This document shows, piece by piece, positions 53,040 to 61,149 of a stretch of DNA of 64,000 bases (position 1 is its first letter; each line of letters starts with the position of its first letter). Origin of the DNA: Rubellimicrobium mesophilum DSM 19309. Lineage in GTDB: Bacteria; Pseudomonadota; Alphaproteobacteria; Rhodobacterales; Rhodobacteraceae. The DNA lies in NCBI RefSeq assembly GCF_000600335.2, contig NZ_KK088604.1, forward strand, positions 62,001 through 126,000. The letters run 5' to 3'. The translations under genes were made by a program, and so were the position numbers. The notes under the pieces were generated by a model. The model searched no databases. It was not told the origin of the DNA and saw only the letters and a list, made by a program, of their open reading frames with translations.

Positions 53040-53693
53040 ATGTCCATGCAGGTGATCGGCGCCGGCCTTGGCCGGACGGGAACGTATTCGCTGAAGCTCG
53101 CTCTCGAACGGCTGGGGTTCGGCCCCTGCTACCACATGGAGGAGGTGCTGGCGCGGATGGACGAGCGGGTGCCGCTCTGGACCGCGGCGGCACAGGGGAG
53201 GCCCGACTGGGCGACGATCTTCCGGGGCTACGGCAGCGCCGTGGACTGGCCGGTGGCGGCCTTCACCCGCGAGCTGGCCGAGGCCTATCCGGCGGCGCGG
53301 TTCGTCCTCACCGTCCGCAGCCCGGAGAGTTGGGTGGCGAGCTTCGGCGAGACGATCGGGAAGCTCATGGACGGGACGCCGCTGCCGCCGCCGATGCAGG
53401 ACTGGCTGGCCATGGGGCGCGCGGTGCTGGCGAAGAGCGGCGTCCATGCCGGGCTGGACCGCGAGGGGCTGCGGGCAGCCTTCGCCGCGCATACGGAGGC
53501 GGTGAAGGCGGCGGTCCCGGCGGAACGGCTCCTGGTCTTCGAGGTCAGGGAAGGCTGGGCGCCGCTCTGCGCCTTCCTGGGCGTGCCGGTGCCGGACGAG
53601 CCCTTCCCGCGCACGAACGAGCGGGAGGAGTTCTGGCAGAGGATCGCCGACAGCGCCCCGGCGGCCGCGACGGAAGGCGCGGGGGCGGCCTGA
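53040..53693 (+). CDS. Sulfotransferase-family protein
   Basis: A 217-residue protein of the NAD-dependent epimerase/sulfotransferase_4 type common in alphaproteobacteria. The 5'-phosphosulfate-binding loop is IGAGLGRTGTYSLKLALERL. The second conserved part is FVLTVRSPESWVAS, with a Ser for the 3'-phosphate, and late LLVFEVREGWAPLCAFLGVP is typical. It should transfer sulfate from PAPS; the acceptor is unknown. GGAGGGCCC precedes the ATG. Its stop lies 4 bp from that of the convergent receiver-domain gene. Confidence 0.88.
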   Translation: MSMQVIGAGLGRTGTYSLKLALERLGFGPCYHMEEVLARMDERVPLWTAAAQGRPDWATIFRGYGSAVDWPVAAFTRELAEAYPAARFVLTVRSPESWVASFGETIGKLMDGTPLPPPMQDWLAMGRAVLAKSGVHAGLDREGLRAAFAAHTEAVKAAVPAERLLVFEVREGWAPLCAFLGVPVPDEPFPRTNEREEFWQRIADSAPAAATEGAGAA

Positions 53694-53697
53694 GCCG

Positions 53698-54078
53698 TCA
53701 GCCGGCCAGGACGCGGGATATGACCTCCTGGAGGTCCCGCTCCTGGAAGGGCTTCTGCAGGAGAGGCTGGCCCGTGAAGCCGTCGGGCAGGCCCGCCGCG
53801 CCGTAGCCGGTCGCGAAGGCGAAGGGGATGCCGCGACGGCGCAGCTCCTCGGCCACCGGCACCGTGTTCTCGCCCGCGAGGTTCACGTCGAGCAGCGCGG
53901 CGTCCACGGTCTCGGTCCCCAGGAGGTCGAGCGCCTTGTTCACGCGGGCGGCGGGACCGACCACGGTGGCGCCGCCGTCCATCAGGATGTCCTCGATCAG
54001 CATGGCGACGATCATCTCGTCCTCCACCACGAGGATGCGCTTGCCGGCGAATCCCGCGCCGGTCCCGTCCTGGGTCAT
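53698..54078 (-). CDS. Stand-alone response-regulator receiver protein
   Basis: A 126-residue single-domain receiver. The acidic pocket is in ILVVEDEMIVAML, the phosphorylation Asp is 64 in ALLDVNLAG, and the conserved Lys is in LLQKPFQERDL. There is no output domain, so it may act by protein contact or as a phosphate sink. This sequence type (VEDE...DVNL) is often paired with HWE-family histidine kinases, none of which is nearby. The start was chosen at ATG with GGAGGACAACG; an extension to 54111 is unlikely. Confidence 0.92.
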   Translation of the reverse strand: MTQDGTGAGFAGKRILVVEDEMIVAMLIEDILMDGGATVVGPAARVNKALDLLGTETVDAALLDVNLAGENTVPVAEELRRRGIPFAFATGYGAAGLPDGFTGQPLLQKPFQERDLQEVISRVLAG

Positions 54079-54228
54079 CGTTGTCCTCCCCCACCGATGC
54101 GGCCAGCCCAACGCGAGCGGGGCCGGAGGTGGAGCCCCCGGCCGTCCCTGCCCGCGATCCTCATGGCCGCCGCTGCCATGCCATGAGGATACAGCATAGG
54201 GCCTCGGCGGGGCGGAGCAATCGTTGAC

Positions 54229-54834
54229 CTAGCGTCGACCGATGCGCGGCTCGGTCCCCGCGAGGAGGCGGGCGATGTTGGCGCGGTGGCGGACCAGGAT
54301 CAGCGCGGCCAGGGCGATGGCGAGGACGACGACCTCGCCGCGTCCGAGGAGGACGGCCCAGAGCGGCGAGAGGACCGCCGCCACCAGGGCCGAGAGCGAG
54401 GAGATGCGGAGAAGCGCCGCCGTGGCGGCCCAGGTGGCGCAGGCGGCGAGGCCGACGGGCCAGGCGACCGCGAGGAGCAGGCCGAGGGCGGTCGCGACGC
54501 CCTTGCCGCCCCTGAAGCCGAGCCAGACCGGGAAGCAGTGGCCGAGGAAGGCCATGGCGCCCGCGAGCTGGGCCGCGTCCTCGGGCGCGACGGCGCGGGC
54601 GAGGAGGACCGCCAGCGCGCCCTTGCCGCCGTCGAGGAGGAGCGTGGCAAGCGCGGCGCCCTTGCTGCCGGTCCGCAGGACGTTGGTGGCGCCGATGTTG
54701 CCCGAGCCGATGGAGCGCACGTCGCCCAGGCCCATGGCGCGGGTCACGAGGACGCCGAACGGGATGGAGCCCAGGAGGTAGCCGAGGACGGCCCAGAGGA
54801 GGAGCGTCGTGGCGGGGGAGACGATCTCGGGCAT
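54229..54834 (-). CDS. plsY: Glycerol-3-phosphate acyltransferase PlsY
   Basis: A 201-residue integral membrane enzyme that acylates glycerol-3-phosphate from acyl-phosphate. The three family motifs are LGSIPFGVLV with GSGNIGATNVLR, FLGHCFPVWLGFRGGKGVAT, and the late HRANIARLLAGTEPRIG. About five to seven helices are predicted. The ATG overlaps the stop of the upstream dihydroorotase-like gene (TGATG), so the two are translated together, the usual pyrC-plsY order in this group. Confidence 0.96.
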   Translation of the reverse strand: MPEIVSPATTLLLWAVLGYLLGSIPFGVLVTRAMGLGDVRSIGSGNIGATNVLRTGSKGAALATLLLDGGKGALAVLLARAVAPEDAAQLAGAMAFLGHCFPVWLGFRGGKGVATALGLLLAVAWPVGLAACATWAATAALLRISSLSALVAAVLSPLWAVLLGRGEVVVLAIALAALILVRHRANIARLLAGTEPRIGRR

Positions 54835-56111
54835 CAGGCCCCTCCGACGCGGCGGCCCGCGACCCATGTGCCCCTGACGCGGCCCTGGAGGCGGGCGCCG
54901 TCGAAGGGGGTATTCTTGGACTTGGACAGCATCCGCCAGCGGTCGAGGACGAAGGGCGCGTGCAGGTCGAAGAGGACGAGGTCGGCGGGGGCGCCCTTGC
55001 GGAGCCGTCCGGTGGGGAGGCCGAGGCAGCGCGAGGGGTTCAGCGACAGGGCGCGGAAGAGCTGCGGGAGCGAGAGGCGACCCGCGTGGACGAGGCGGAG
55101 GCTCGCGGGGAGCAGCGTCTCGAGGCCCACGGCGCCGGGGGCGGCGCCCTCGAAGGGGAGGCGCTTCGATTCCTCGTCCTGCGGCGTGTGCATGGAGCCC
55201 AGGGTGTCGATCAGGCCGGAGGCCAGGGCCTCCACGGCGGCCTCGCGGTCCTCCTCCTGCCGGAGGGGGGGCACGAGCTTGAAGAAGGTGCGGTAGTCGC
55301 CGACGTCGAAGTCGTTGAGCGTCAGGTGGTGGACCGAGATGCCGGCGGTGACGTCGAGGCCCTGCTCCTTGGCGCGCAGGAGCGAGGGGAGCGACGCGGC
55401 GGTGGTCACCTGGTCGGCGTGGAGGCGGGCGCGGGTCATCTCGAGGAGCGCGAGGTCGCGTTCGAGGCCGATCCGCTCGGCCATGGGGCTCACGGCGGGG
55501 AGGCCGCGGAGGCTCGCGAACTTGCCGCTGGTCATCACCGCCCCGCGCGAGAGGCCGGGGTCCTGGACATGGGTGACGACGAGGGCGCCGAGGCCACGCG
55601 CGTAGGTCAGGGCGCGGGCGAGGACGCGGGTGTCCTCGGTCACGCGGTCGCCGTCGGTGAAGGCCACGGCGCCGGCGTCGCGGAGGAAGGCGATCTCGGT
55701 CATCTCGCGCCCCTCGCGGCCCTTGGTCAGGGCCGCCATGGGGAGGACGTGGACGGGGCTGTCGGCGGCCGCGCGGCGGGCCACGAACTCCAGCGTCTCG
55801 GGCGTGTCGATGGCAGGGAGCGTGTCGGGGCGGGTCACGATGGTGGTGACGCCCCCGGCGGCGGCGGCGAGGCCGGCGGAGCGGAACGACTCCTTGTGAC
55901 GCTCGCCGGGCTCGGAGACCTTGACGCCCCAGTCGACGATGCCGGGAGCGAGGTGCTTGCCGTTGCCGTCGATCACCTCGTCGAAGTCGCCCTCGGGGTC
56001 GGGGGGGAGGAGGTCGGCGATGAGGCCGTCCTCGATGAGGAGGGCGCCGGGCTGGTCCGTGCCGCCCTCGGGGTCGATCAGGCGGACGTCGCGGATCAGG
56101 GTCCGTGTCAT
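54834..56111 (-). CDS. pyrC: Dihydroorotase-like protein (PyrC/PyrX), metal motif altered
   Basis: A 425-residue amidohydrolase-fold protein annotated in this order as dihydroorotase, the third step of pyrimidine synthesis. The usual zinc motif HxHxR near residue 60 is replaced: the sequence reads APGIVDWGVKVSEPGE where active enzymes have D-x-H-x-H. Later conserved pieces remain (TSGKFASLRGLPAVSP, ISVHHLTLNDFD, MHTPQDEESK), but several catalytic positions look changed. This suggests the non-catalytic DHOase-like subunit (PyrX) that stabilises aspartate transcarbamoylase in some bacteria. pyrB lies 2.3 kb away on the same strand. GGAGGAGAGGCCG precedes the ATG. Confidence 0.92.
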   Translation of the reverse strand: MTRTLIRDVRLIDPEGGTDQPGALLIEDGLIADLLPPDPEGDFDEVIDGNGKHLAPGIVDWGVKVSEPGERHKESFRSAGLAAAAGGVTTIVTRPDTLPAIDTPETLEFVARRAAADSPVHVLPMAALTKGREGREMTEIAFLRDAGAVAFTDGDRVTEDTRVLARALTYARGLGALVVTHVQDPGLSRGAVMTSGKFASLRGLPAVSPMAERIGLERDLALLEMTRARLHADQVTTAASLPSLLRAKEQGLDVTAGISVHHLTLNDFDVGDYRTFFKLVPPLRQEEDREAAVEALASGLIDTLGSMHTPQDEESKRLPFEGAAPGAVGLETLLPASLRLVHAGRLSLPQLFRALSLNPSRCLGLPTGRLRKGAPADLVLFDLHAPFVLDRWRMLSKSKNTPFDGARLQGRVRGTWVAGRRVGGA

Positions 56112-56176
56112 CGGCCTCTCCTCCCCCTGGCTGGACGCGCCTCCCCTAGCCCCGCGAGGGTTGGGCCGCAAGGCGG

Positions 56177-56503
56177 CTACTTGGGCGGGAGGGAGGCGAC
56201 GAAGGCGGTTGCGGCGTCGAGGACGCGGGCCCGGAGCGCGGGGTCGGCGGCGAGGCCCGGCGGGAGGCGGACCCAGCCCTTCATGGAGCGGGTGCCGGAC
56301 ATCGGCGTGGTCACGCCGGGGAGCGCGAGGGCCCAGCCTTCGTTGCCTCGGCCGAGGCGGGCGAGAAGGCCCTCATGGCTCGCGCAGGCGAGGAGGTTGC
56401 CCCGGAGGAGGAAGGCGAGGCTGCCGAACATGGTGGTCTCGGTGATGCCGTCGCGGGTGGTGAGGTCGGCGCGGAGACGCTGTTCGAGGTCGCGGTCGCG
56501 CAT
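56177..56503 (-). CDS. TfoX/Sxy N-terminal domain protein
   Basis: A 108-residue protein with a single TfoX_N domain: TTMFGSLAFLLRGNLLACAS, GWVRLPPG and the C-terminal helix VLDAATAFVASLPPK. TfoX/Sxy proteins promote competence gene expression in some gammaproteobacteria, but the isolated N-terminal domain in alphaproteobacteria has no proven role. Two starts are possible (ATG 56503, GTG 56515); neither has a clear ribosome site. It is divergent from the DUF3072 gene and upstream of pyrC by about 65 bp. Confidence 0.82.
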   Translation of the reverse strand: MRDRDLEQRLRADLTTRDGITETTMFGSLAFLLRGNLLACASHEGLLARLGRGNEGWALALPGVTTPMSGTRSMKGWVRLPPGLAADPALRARVLDAATAFVASLPPK

Positions 56504-56584
56504 GGCGAGGTCCACGAAGCGGTGAGTCGGCGGAACCTTAGCACGGCGAGAACATTATAGGAACAACAGCATGGAGACAGCATC

Positions 56585-56827
56585 ATGGCGCAGGCCAAGG
56601 CGCATCACGACGAGCACAACACCAAGGTCCACCCCGAGGGAAACGCGCAGAAGGACCCGGAGACCTGGGTCACGGGCGACGAGCCGATGACGGGGGCGCA
56701 GGCGTCCTACCTGCGGACGCTCTGCGAGGAGACGGGCGAGGAGTTCGACGAGGGGCTGTCGAAGGCCAAGGCCTCGGAGATGATCGACCGGCTGAAGGAG
56801 AGGTCGCCGAGGCTGAACGGGGGCTGA
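56585..56827 (+). CDS. DUF3072 family protein
   Basis: An 80-residue hydrophilic protein. The DUF3072 core is DPETWVTGDEPMTGAQASYL followed by RTLCEETGEEFDEGLSKAKA and SEMIDRLKER. The N terminus is His-rich and polar (AQAKAHHDEHNTKVHPEG). The function is unknown; the TGAQ...YL...EE fold is shared with a small domain in some DNA-associated proteins. GGAGACAGCATC lies before the ATG. It is followed by a long gap without a convincing gene. Confidence 0.88.
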   Translation: MAQAKAHHDEHNTKVHPEGNAQKDPETWVTGDEPMTGAQASYLRTLCEETGEEFDEGLSKAKASEMIDRLKERSPRLNGG

Positions 56828-57610
56828 GGGGGGCCCTGCCCCCGCGCTGCGCGCTTCCCCGGGTTATTTGGGGTCAGAAGACGGGATGAGGTCCTCGGCC
56901 CCCTGCCCCTTGGCCCGGCGGAGTCCGGGCGTGGAGGGACAGGGGGCGTGGACCCCGAGTCGGAGCGTTCTCCGCCCGCCGGGTTGGCACGGCGGGGCGG
57001 AGCGGCCTCCGGTCCCACGCCGCCGGGGGCCAACCCGGCCGGCGTGGGGGGCGCGTGTTCGACGCGCGGCGGCCGGGTCTTTGCGAGGCCGTGCCATGAC
57101 CTCTCCCAGTGGGGCGCGATGCCTAACCGGAGGACGACGCCAGGACCCCCTGGAGGTGTCATCGCCGCTCCCGCCCCTCAAAGAGCTCTCGCCCGGGGGA
57201 ACCGGTCCCGGGCTTGGTCGGCCATCTGGAGCGAGCCCGCGCGGAGGTCCGACCAACCATGGCCCTCCGCGCGGGGGAGCGGCTTTCAGATGCCTCCGGG
57301 AACACCTCGCCGGCCTGCACCCGTGCGGGTGGTCTCGGGTCCGGGAGGATCGGCCGGGGGTGCCGCTCCTGATCTCGTGCCGTCAGGGTGCCGGGGGCGG
57401 GTTAACGAATGGTGAATGGGGCGTTCGGTGGGGGGTGGGGCGACGCAACACCCTGGAGGCAAGTCGCTGATCCGGCGAGGGAAGTTGCTCGGCGGGGGTG
57501 TTGCGTCGCCCTTGGTGGGTGGGCGCCAACCCACCACGAATCAGTCGATGCGGGACGCTCGATTCGGGTCGGGAATGGTGGGTTGCACCCACCCTACGGG
57601 ACTACGGCGT
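56828..57610. other. 783-bp gap without a convincing gene
   Basis: Several overlapping open frames exist in both directions but none has a ribosome site, a recognisable domain or a sensible composition. The left part begins with GC-rich sequence (CCCGCGCTGCGCGC) and GGGTTATTTGGGG, resembling transcript ends common in this group. The right part (57437-57594) holds palindromic repeats. No tRNA cloverleaf was seen. Confidence 0.5.
57437..57594. repeat. Palindromic repeat cluster with a 16-bp inverted pair
   Basis: GGGCGACGCAACACCC (57438-57453) is inverted at GGGTGTTGCGTCGCCC (57496-57511), 42 bp apart. Then come GGTGGGT-8 nt-ACCCACC (57514-57535) and GGTGGGT-TGC-ACCCACC followed by CTACGGG (57578-57600). 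These match the design of the other REP-like clusters. The cluster lies before the end of the convergent 208-residue gene. Confidence 0.8.
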
Positions 57611-58237
57611 TCAGGGCAGGATACCGCGCCAAAGTGGCTCGTGGCTGCCTTGGTGGTTGGGCAGGCCGGGCTTGGTCAGACAGCCCTTAGGCTCGACGTA
57701 GCTGTCGATGCGGCGGACGGGTTCCTCGCGCCAGGACAGGTTGAAGGCCCAGTAGGTCGGGAAGAAGAACATTTCTGAATAGGGCAGATGGTCGTGAATC
57801 CACCAAGCGAGGCGCTGCCAGTCGCCAGGGGCTTGGAAACGGTCCCAGAAAGATGGGACAACGATACAAGCCGTAGCGCCCATTCGGCCCTCGGCGTCGC
57901 GCTGGTCCCAGATATGGGCGGCACGGTTCGCCTCGTTGGAAGCGCAGTTGTAGCCCTTCTTGTTGTCCCTCATCGCCTGGGACCCGAAGCCGTTCACCTC
58001 GGGCGAGCGGTAGGCGGAGCGGATGGCGATACGGCCGAAGGCATCTTGAAGAGGCTCGAGGAGTTCCTCGCAGAGCCGGGTGCCGGCGGCGATGGCTAGG
58101 TCGGGGTCGTCTGGGACATTGGCGAAGCCATGGATCGCGGCGATGTCCGAGAAGAGGAAGTCGCGCACGAAGAATGATTTCGACAGTCGGACACGACCGA
58201 AGTCGCTGAGGGTCTGAACGGAGGTAGGCTTGCGCAT
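57611..58237 (-). CDS. Putative M15-like peptidase or related protein, 208 residues
   Basis: I only partly recognise this protein. IAIRSAYRSPEVNGFGSQAM resembles the start of D-Ala-D-Ala carboxypeptidase (M15_3) domains. RAAHIWDQRDAEGRMGATAC and LAWWIHDHLPYSEMFFFPTY carry His/Asp groups that could be metal ligands, though the standard SxHxxGxAxD motif is not seen. There is no signal peptide. Base composition is less G+C-rich than the neighbours and it is followed by a repeat cluster, so it may have been acquired. No clear ribosome site precedes the ATG. Confidence 0.7.
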   Translation of the reverse strand: MRKPTSVQTLSDFGRVRLSKSFFVRDFLFSDIAAIHGFANVPDDPDLAIAAGTRLCEELLEPLQDAFGRIAIRSAYRSPEVNGFGSQAMRDNKKGYNCASNEANRAAHIWDQRDAEGRMGATACIVVPSFWDRFQAPGDWQRLAWWIHDHLPYSEMFFFPTYWAFNLSWREEPVRRIDSYVEPKGCLTKPGLPNHQGSHEPLWRGILP

Positions 58238-58371
58238 GGTCGGACCTGAGGGAGTGATCCCGTTTCCATGCGCCTTTGCCCTCGGTGGGCTGAAGGCTCT
58301 GCTTGCAGATCTGACTGATCTAGCGCCCTAGTGGGTTTTGAAGGCCACGCCCTCACCGCCCGAACAGGCAC

Positions 58372-59330
58372 CTACCCCTCCCCCACCGCCTCCCGCCCCC
58401 TCGCCTTACGGAGGTTCCGCGCCAGGAGGTCCATCGCGGCCATGCGCACCGCCACGCCCATCTCCACCTGGGTCTGGATCACCGAACGGTTGATGTCGTC
58501 GGCCAGCGTGCCATCGATCTCCACGCCCGCGTTCATGGGGCCGGGGTGCATGACGATGGCGTCGGGGCGGCGTGGGCGAGCTTCGCCGCATCCAGGCCGT
58601 AGAGGTGGAAATACTCGCGCTCGGAGGGGACGAAGCCGCCGTCCATCCGCTCCTTCTGGAGGCGGAGCATCATCACCACGTCGCAGCCCTCAAGGCCCTC
58701 CTCCATGGAGGAGAAGACCTCGCAGCCGAAGGCGTCGATGCCGGCGGGCATGAGGGTCGGCGGCGCGACGAGGCGGATGCGGTTCTCCATCTTGTGGAGG
58801 AGCAGGATGTTGGAGCGGGCCACGCGGCTATGGGCGATGTCGCCGCAGATGGCGATACTCAGGCGGTGGAGACGGCCCTTGCGGCGGCGGATCGTGAGGG
58901 CGTCGAGGAGCGCCTGGGTCGGGTGCTCGTGCCGCCCGTCGCCGGCGTTGAGGACGGCGCAGTTCTGGACCTTCTGGGCGAGGAGGTCCACGGCGCCGGA
59001 CATGGGGTGACGGACCACGAGGAGGTCGGGGCGCATGGCGTTCAGCGTCAACGCGGTGTCGATCAGGGTCTCCCCTTTCTTCACCGAGGAGGCGGCGACG
59101 CCCATGTTCATCACGTCCGCGCCGAGCTTGCGGCCGGCGAGCTCGAAGCTCGACTGCGTGCGGGTCGAGGGCTCGAAGAACATGTTGACCTGGGTGAGGC
59201 CCGAGAGCGCGTCCCCGGCGGGGAGGCCCTTGCGGTTGCGCTCCGCGTAGGAGTCCGCGAGGTCGAGGAGGGTGGTGATCTCCTGCGGGTGGAGGGGCTC
59301 GATGCCGAGGAGGTGGGACTGGCGGAACAT
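58372..59330 (-). CDS. pyrB: Aspartate carbamoyltransferase catalytic subunit (apparent frameshift)
   Basis: One indel joins two frames into about 319 residues, the second step of pyrimidine synthesis. Motifs: [13 protein letters not shown], carbamoyl-phosphate loop [50 protein letters not shown] and [16 protein letters not shown]. The frame breaks at a run of four G on the plus strand (58564-58567); five would restore [20 protein letters not shown] and then run through [16 protein letters not shown] to TAG at 58372. AGGAGG lies 9 bp before ATG 59330. The dihydroorotase-like pyrC and plsY lie 2.3 kb downstream on the same strand. Confidence 0.92.
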
Positions 59331-59365
59331 GGGCGGCACCTCCTGAGGATCGGGGGTCGTTTACG

Positions 59366-60130
59366 TCAGGCGCTCCAGGCCTGCCAGAGGAGGCGGAGGG
59401 CGAGGGCCACGGAGGTGACGACGAGGAGCGGGCGGATCACGCGGGCGCCCACCCGGACGGCGAGGCGGGAGCCGACCTGCGCGCCGGCGAACTGCGCGAC
59501 GCCCATCGAGAGGCCGACGATCCACCAGGGCTGGGCCACGAGGGCGAAGACCAGCATGGAGCCCACGTTGGAGGCGAAGTTGAGGAGCTTGGTGTGGGCG
59601 GTGGCCTTGAGGAGGCCGAAGCCGCGCAGGGTCACGAAGCCGAGCATGAAGAACGAGCCCGTGCCCGGCCCGAGGACGCCGTCGTAGAAGGCCATGCCGG
59701 GGACGAAGGTGGCGTCGAAGGTCCCCTCGCTCATCCGCTGGTGCCGGTCGTCGTCGTTCAGGCCCTTCTTGAAGGCGAAGTAGAGGGCCACGCCGATCAG
59801 CAGGATGGGAAGGACGGCGCGGATCGCCTCGGCGGGGAGGTGGGAAGCGACGAGCGCGCCGCCGCCGCCCGCGAGCAGGGCCAGGAGCGCGGGGAAGGCC
59901 TGGGTGCGGGGCTCGACCTGACCGGCGCGGGCGTAGTGGAGCACGGCGGAGGCGGTGCCGAACATCCCTTGCAGCTTGTTGGTGGCGAGCGCCGTCACGG
60001 GGGGCGCCCCGGCGAGGAGGATCGCGGGGAGGGCGAGAAGGCCGCCGCCGCCCGCGATGGAGTCGATGACGCCCGCGATGAAGGCCGCGAGGACGAGGAG
60101 CAGGAGGATCTCGGGGCCGATGGGGAGCAT
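59366..60130 (-). CDS. TSUP-family (TauE/SafE) membrane transporter
   Basis: A 254-residue membrane protein with about eight helices: AAFIAGVIDSIAGGGGLLAL near the N terminus (the conserved GGGG loop), then ATNKLQGMFGTASAVLHY and, in the second half, GPGTGSFFMLGFV and TKLLNFASNVGS, the internally repeated TSUP pattern. TSUP proteins are thought to export sulfite, sulfoacetate or related anions; the substrate here is unknown. The ATG overlaps the serB stop (TGATG), implying coupled translation with serine synthesis, which may be chance. Confidence 0.92.
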   Translation of the reverse strand: MLPIGPEILLLLVLAAFIAGVIDSIAGGGGLLALPAILLAGAPPVTALATNKLQGMFGTASAVLHYARAGQVEPRTQAFPALLALLAGGGGALVASHLPAEAIRAVLPILLIGVALYFAFKKGLNDDDRHQRMSEGTFDATFVPGMAFYDGVLGPGTGSFFMLGFVTLRGFGLLKATAHTKLLNFASNVGSMLVFALVAQPWWIVGLSMGVAQFAGAQVGSRLAVRVGARVIRPLLVVTSVALALRLLWQAWSA

Positions 60131-60996
60131 CAGGCGAACTCGTCGCGCGCGTAGCCCTGGAGGTAAAGGAGTGCCGTGAGGTCACCGTGGTTGACGCGGA
60201 GGCGGCACTCGGCCTGCACGGCGGGCTTGGCGTGGAGGGCGACTCCGGTCCCGGCGAGGCGGAGCATCCCGAGGTCGTTCGCGCCGTCGCCCACGGCGAG
60301 GACGTCCTGGGGGGCGAGGCCGAGGCGGCTCGACACCTCGGTCAGGGTGGCGACCTTGGCCTCGCGGCCGAGGATGGGCTCCTGCACCTCTCCGGTGAGG
60401 CGGCCGTCGGCGGAGAGGAGCGTGTTGGCGCGGGCCTCGTCGAAGCCGAGATGGGCGGCGACGGGACGGGCGAAGCTCAGGAAGCCGCCGGAGACGAGGA
60501 CGGCATGGGCGCCGTGGGCCTTCATGGTGGCGAGGAGCGTGGCCCCGCCGGGCATGTAGGTGATGCGGTCGCGGAGGACCTCCTCGATGACGGCCTCGGG
60601 GAGGTCCTTGAGGAGGGCCACGCGCTCGCGAAGCGCGCCCTCGAAGCCGATCTCGCCGTTCATGGCGCGGGCGGTGATGGCGGCGACGTGCTCGCCGACC
60701 CCGGCGACGACGGCCAGCTCGTCGATGCACTCCTGCTGGATCATGGTGGAGTCCATGTCGGCGAGGAGCATCCGCTTGCGCCTGTTGGCGGCGGGCTGGA
60801 GGAGGAGGTCGATGCCCTCGGCCTGCAGCTCCTCCCACAGGTCCCGGAGGTCGGCGGGCTCCTCGGGCAGCGGGAGCTCGGCGGCCTCGCCCGGGGCCAG
60901 CCAGCGGACCTCGCCGCCGGACCAGCGGGCGCGGATGGCCTCGGGCAGCGCGCGGGGCAGGCCGCCGGGGGCGGCGATGAGGGTGGCGGCGAGCAT
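60130..60996 (-). CDS. serB: Phosphoserine phosphatase
   Basis: A 288-residue HAD-superfamily enzyme for the last step of serine synthesis. An N-terminal ACT-like region (to about 75) precedes HAD motif I LLADMDSTMIQQECID, motif II VLVSGGFLSFA and motif III/IV LAVGDGANDLGML. It acts in the cytoplasm on phosphoserine made by SerA and SerC, whose genes are adjacent but divergent. 153 bp separate it from serC. The following TSUP gene overlaps its stop. Confidence 0.96.
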   Translation of the reverse strand: MLAATLIAAPGGLPRALPEAIRARWSGGEVRWLAPGEAAELPLPEEPADLRDLWEELQAEGIDLLLQPAANRRKRMLLADMDSTMIQQECIDELAVVAGVGEHVAAITARAMNGEIGFEGALRERVALLKDLPEAVIEEVLRDRITYMPGGATLLATMKAHGAHAVLVSGGFLSFARPVAAHLGFDEARANTLLSADGRLTGEVQEPILGREAKVATLTEVSSRLGLAPQDVLAVGDGANDLGMLRLAGTGVALHAKPAVQAECRLRVNHGDLTALLYLQGYARDEFA

Positions 60997-61089
60997 AAGT
61001 TTCCGATCGTAGTCGCGGCCCCCGCAGCAGGGGCGCGTTCGCGGCGGATTAGACCCATTTGGCGACTTGCGGAACCCCGGCGGGGCGCT

Positions 61090-61146
61090 CTACCCCTTGC
61101 GGCGGGACACCCCTCCCCAACGAGGGGCTTTTACCTGGAAGGGTAG
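61090..61146 (+). promoter_or_regulatory. Structured leader upstream of serC (serC-RNA-like)
   Basis: A hairpin, CCCCTC-6 nt-GAGGGG (61110-61127), sits just upstream of serC, followed by TTTTACC. The ribosome site AAGGG within GAAGGGTAG (61138-61146) can pair with CTACCCCTT at 61090-61098, which encloses the hairpin. This design, an RBS-masking outer stem around a small hairpin ahead of serC, fits the conserved alphaproteobacterial serC leader motif. Assignment to that family is from memory of the layout, not a search. Regulation probably acts at translation start. Confidence 0.55.
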
Positions 61147-61149
61147 CAC

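Noticed and set aside
56868-57470. 200-codon plus-strand frame in the gap after the DUF3072 gene
   Set aside because: No ribosome site, Pro/Gly/Arg-rich composition and competing frames on both strands; not convincing as a gene.
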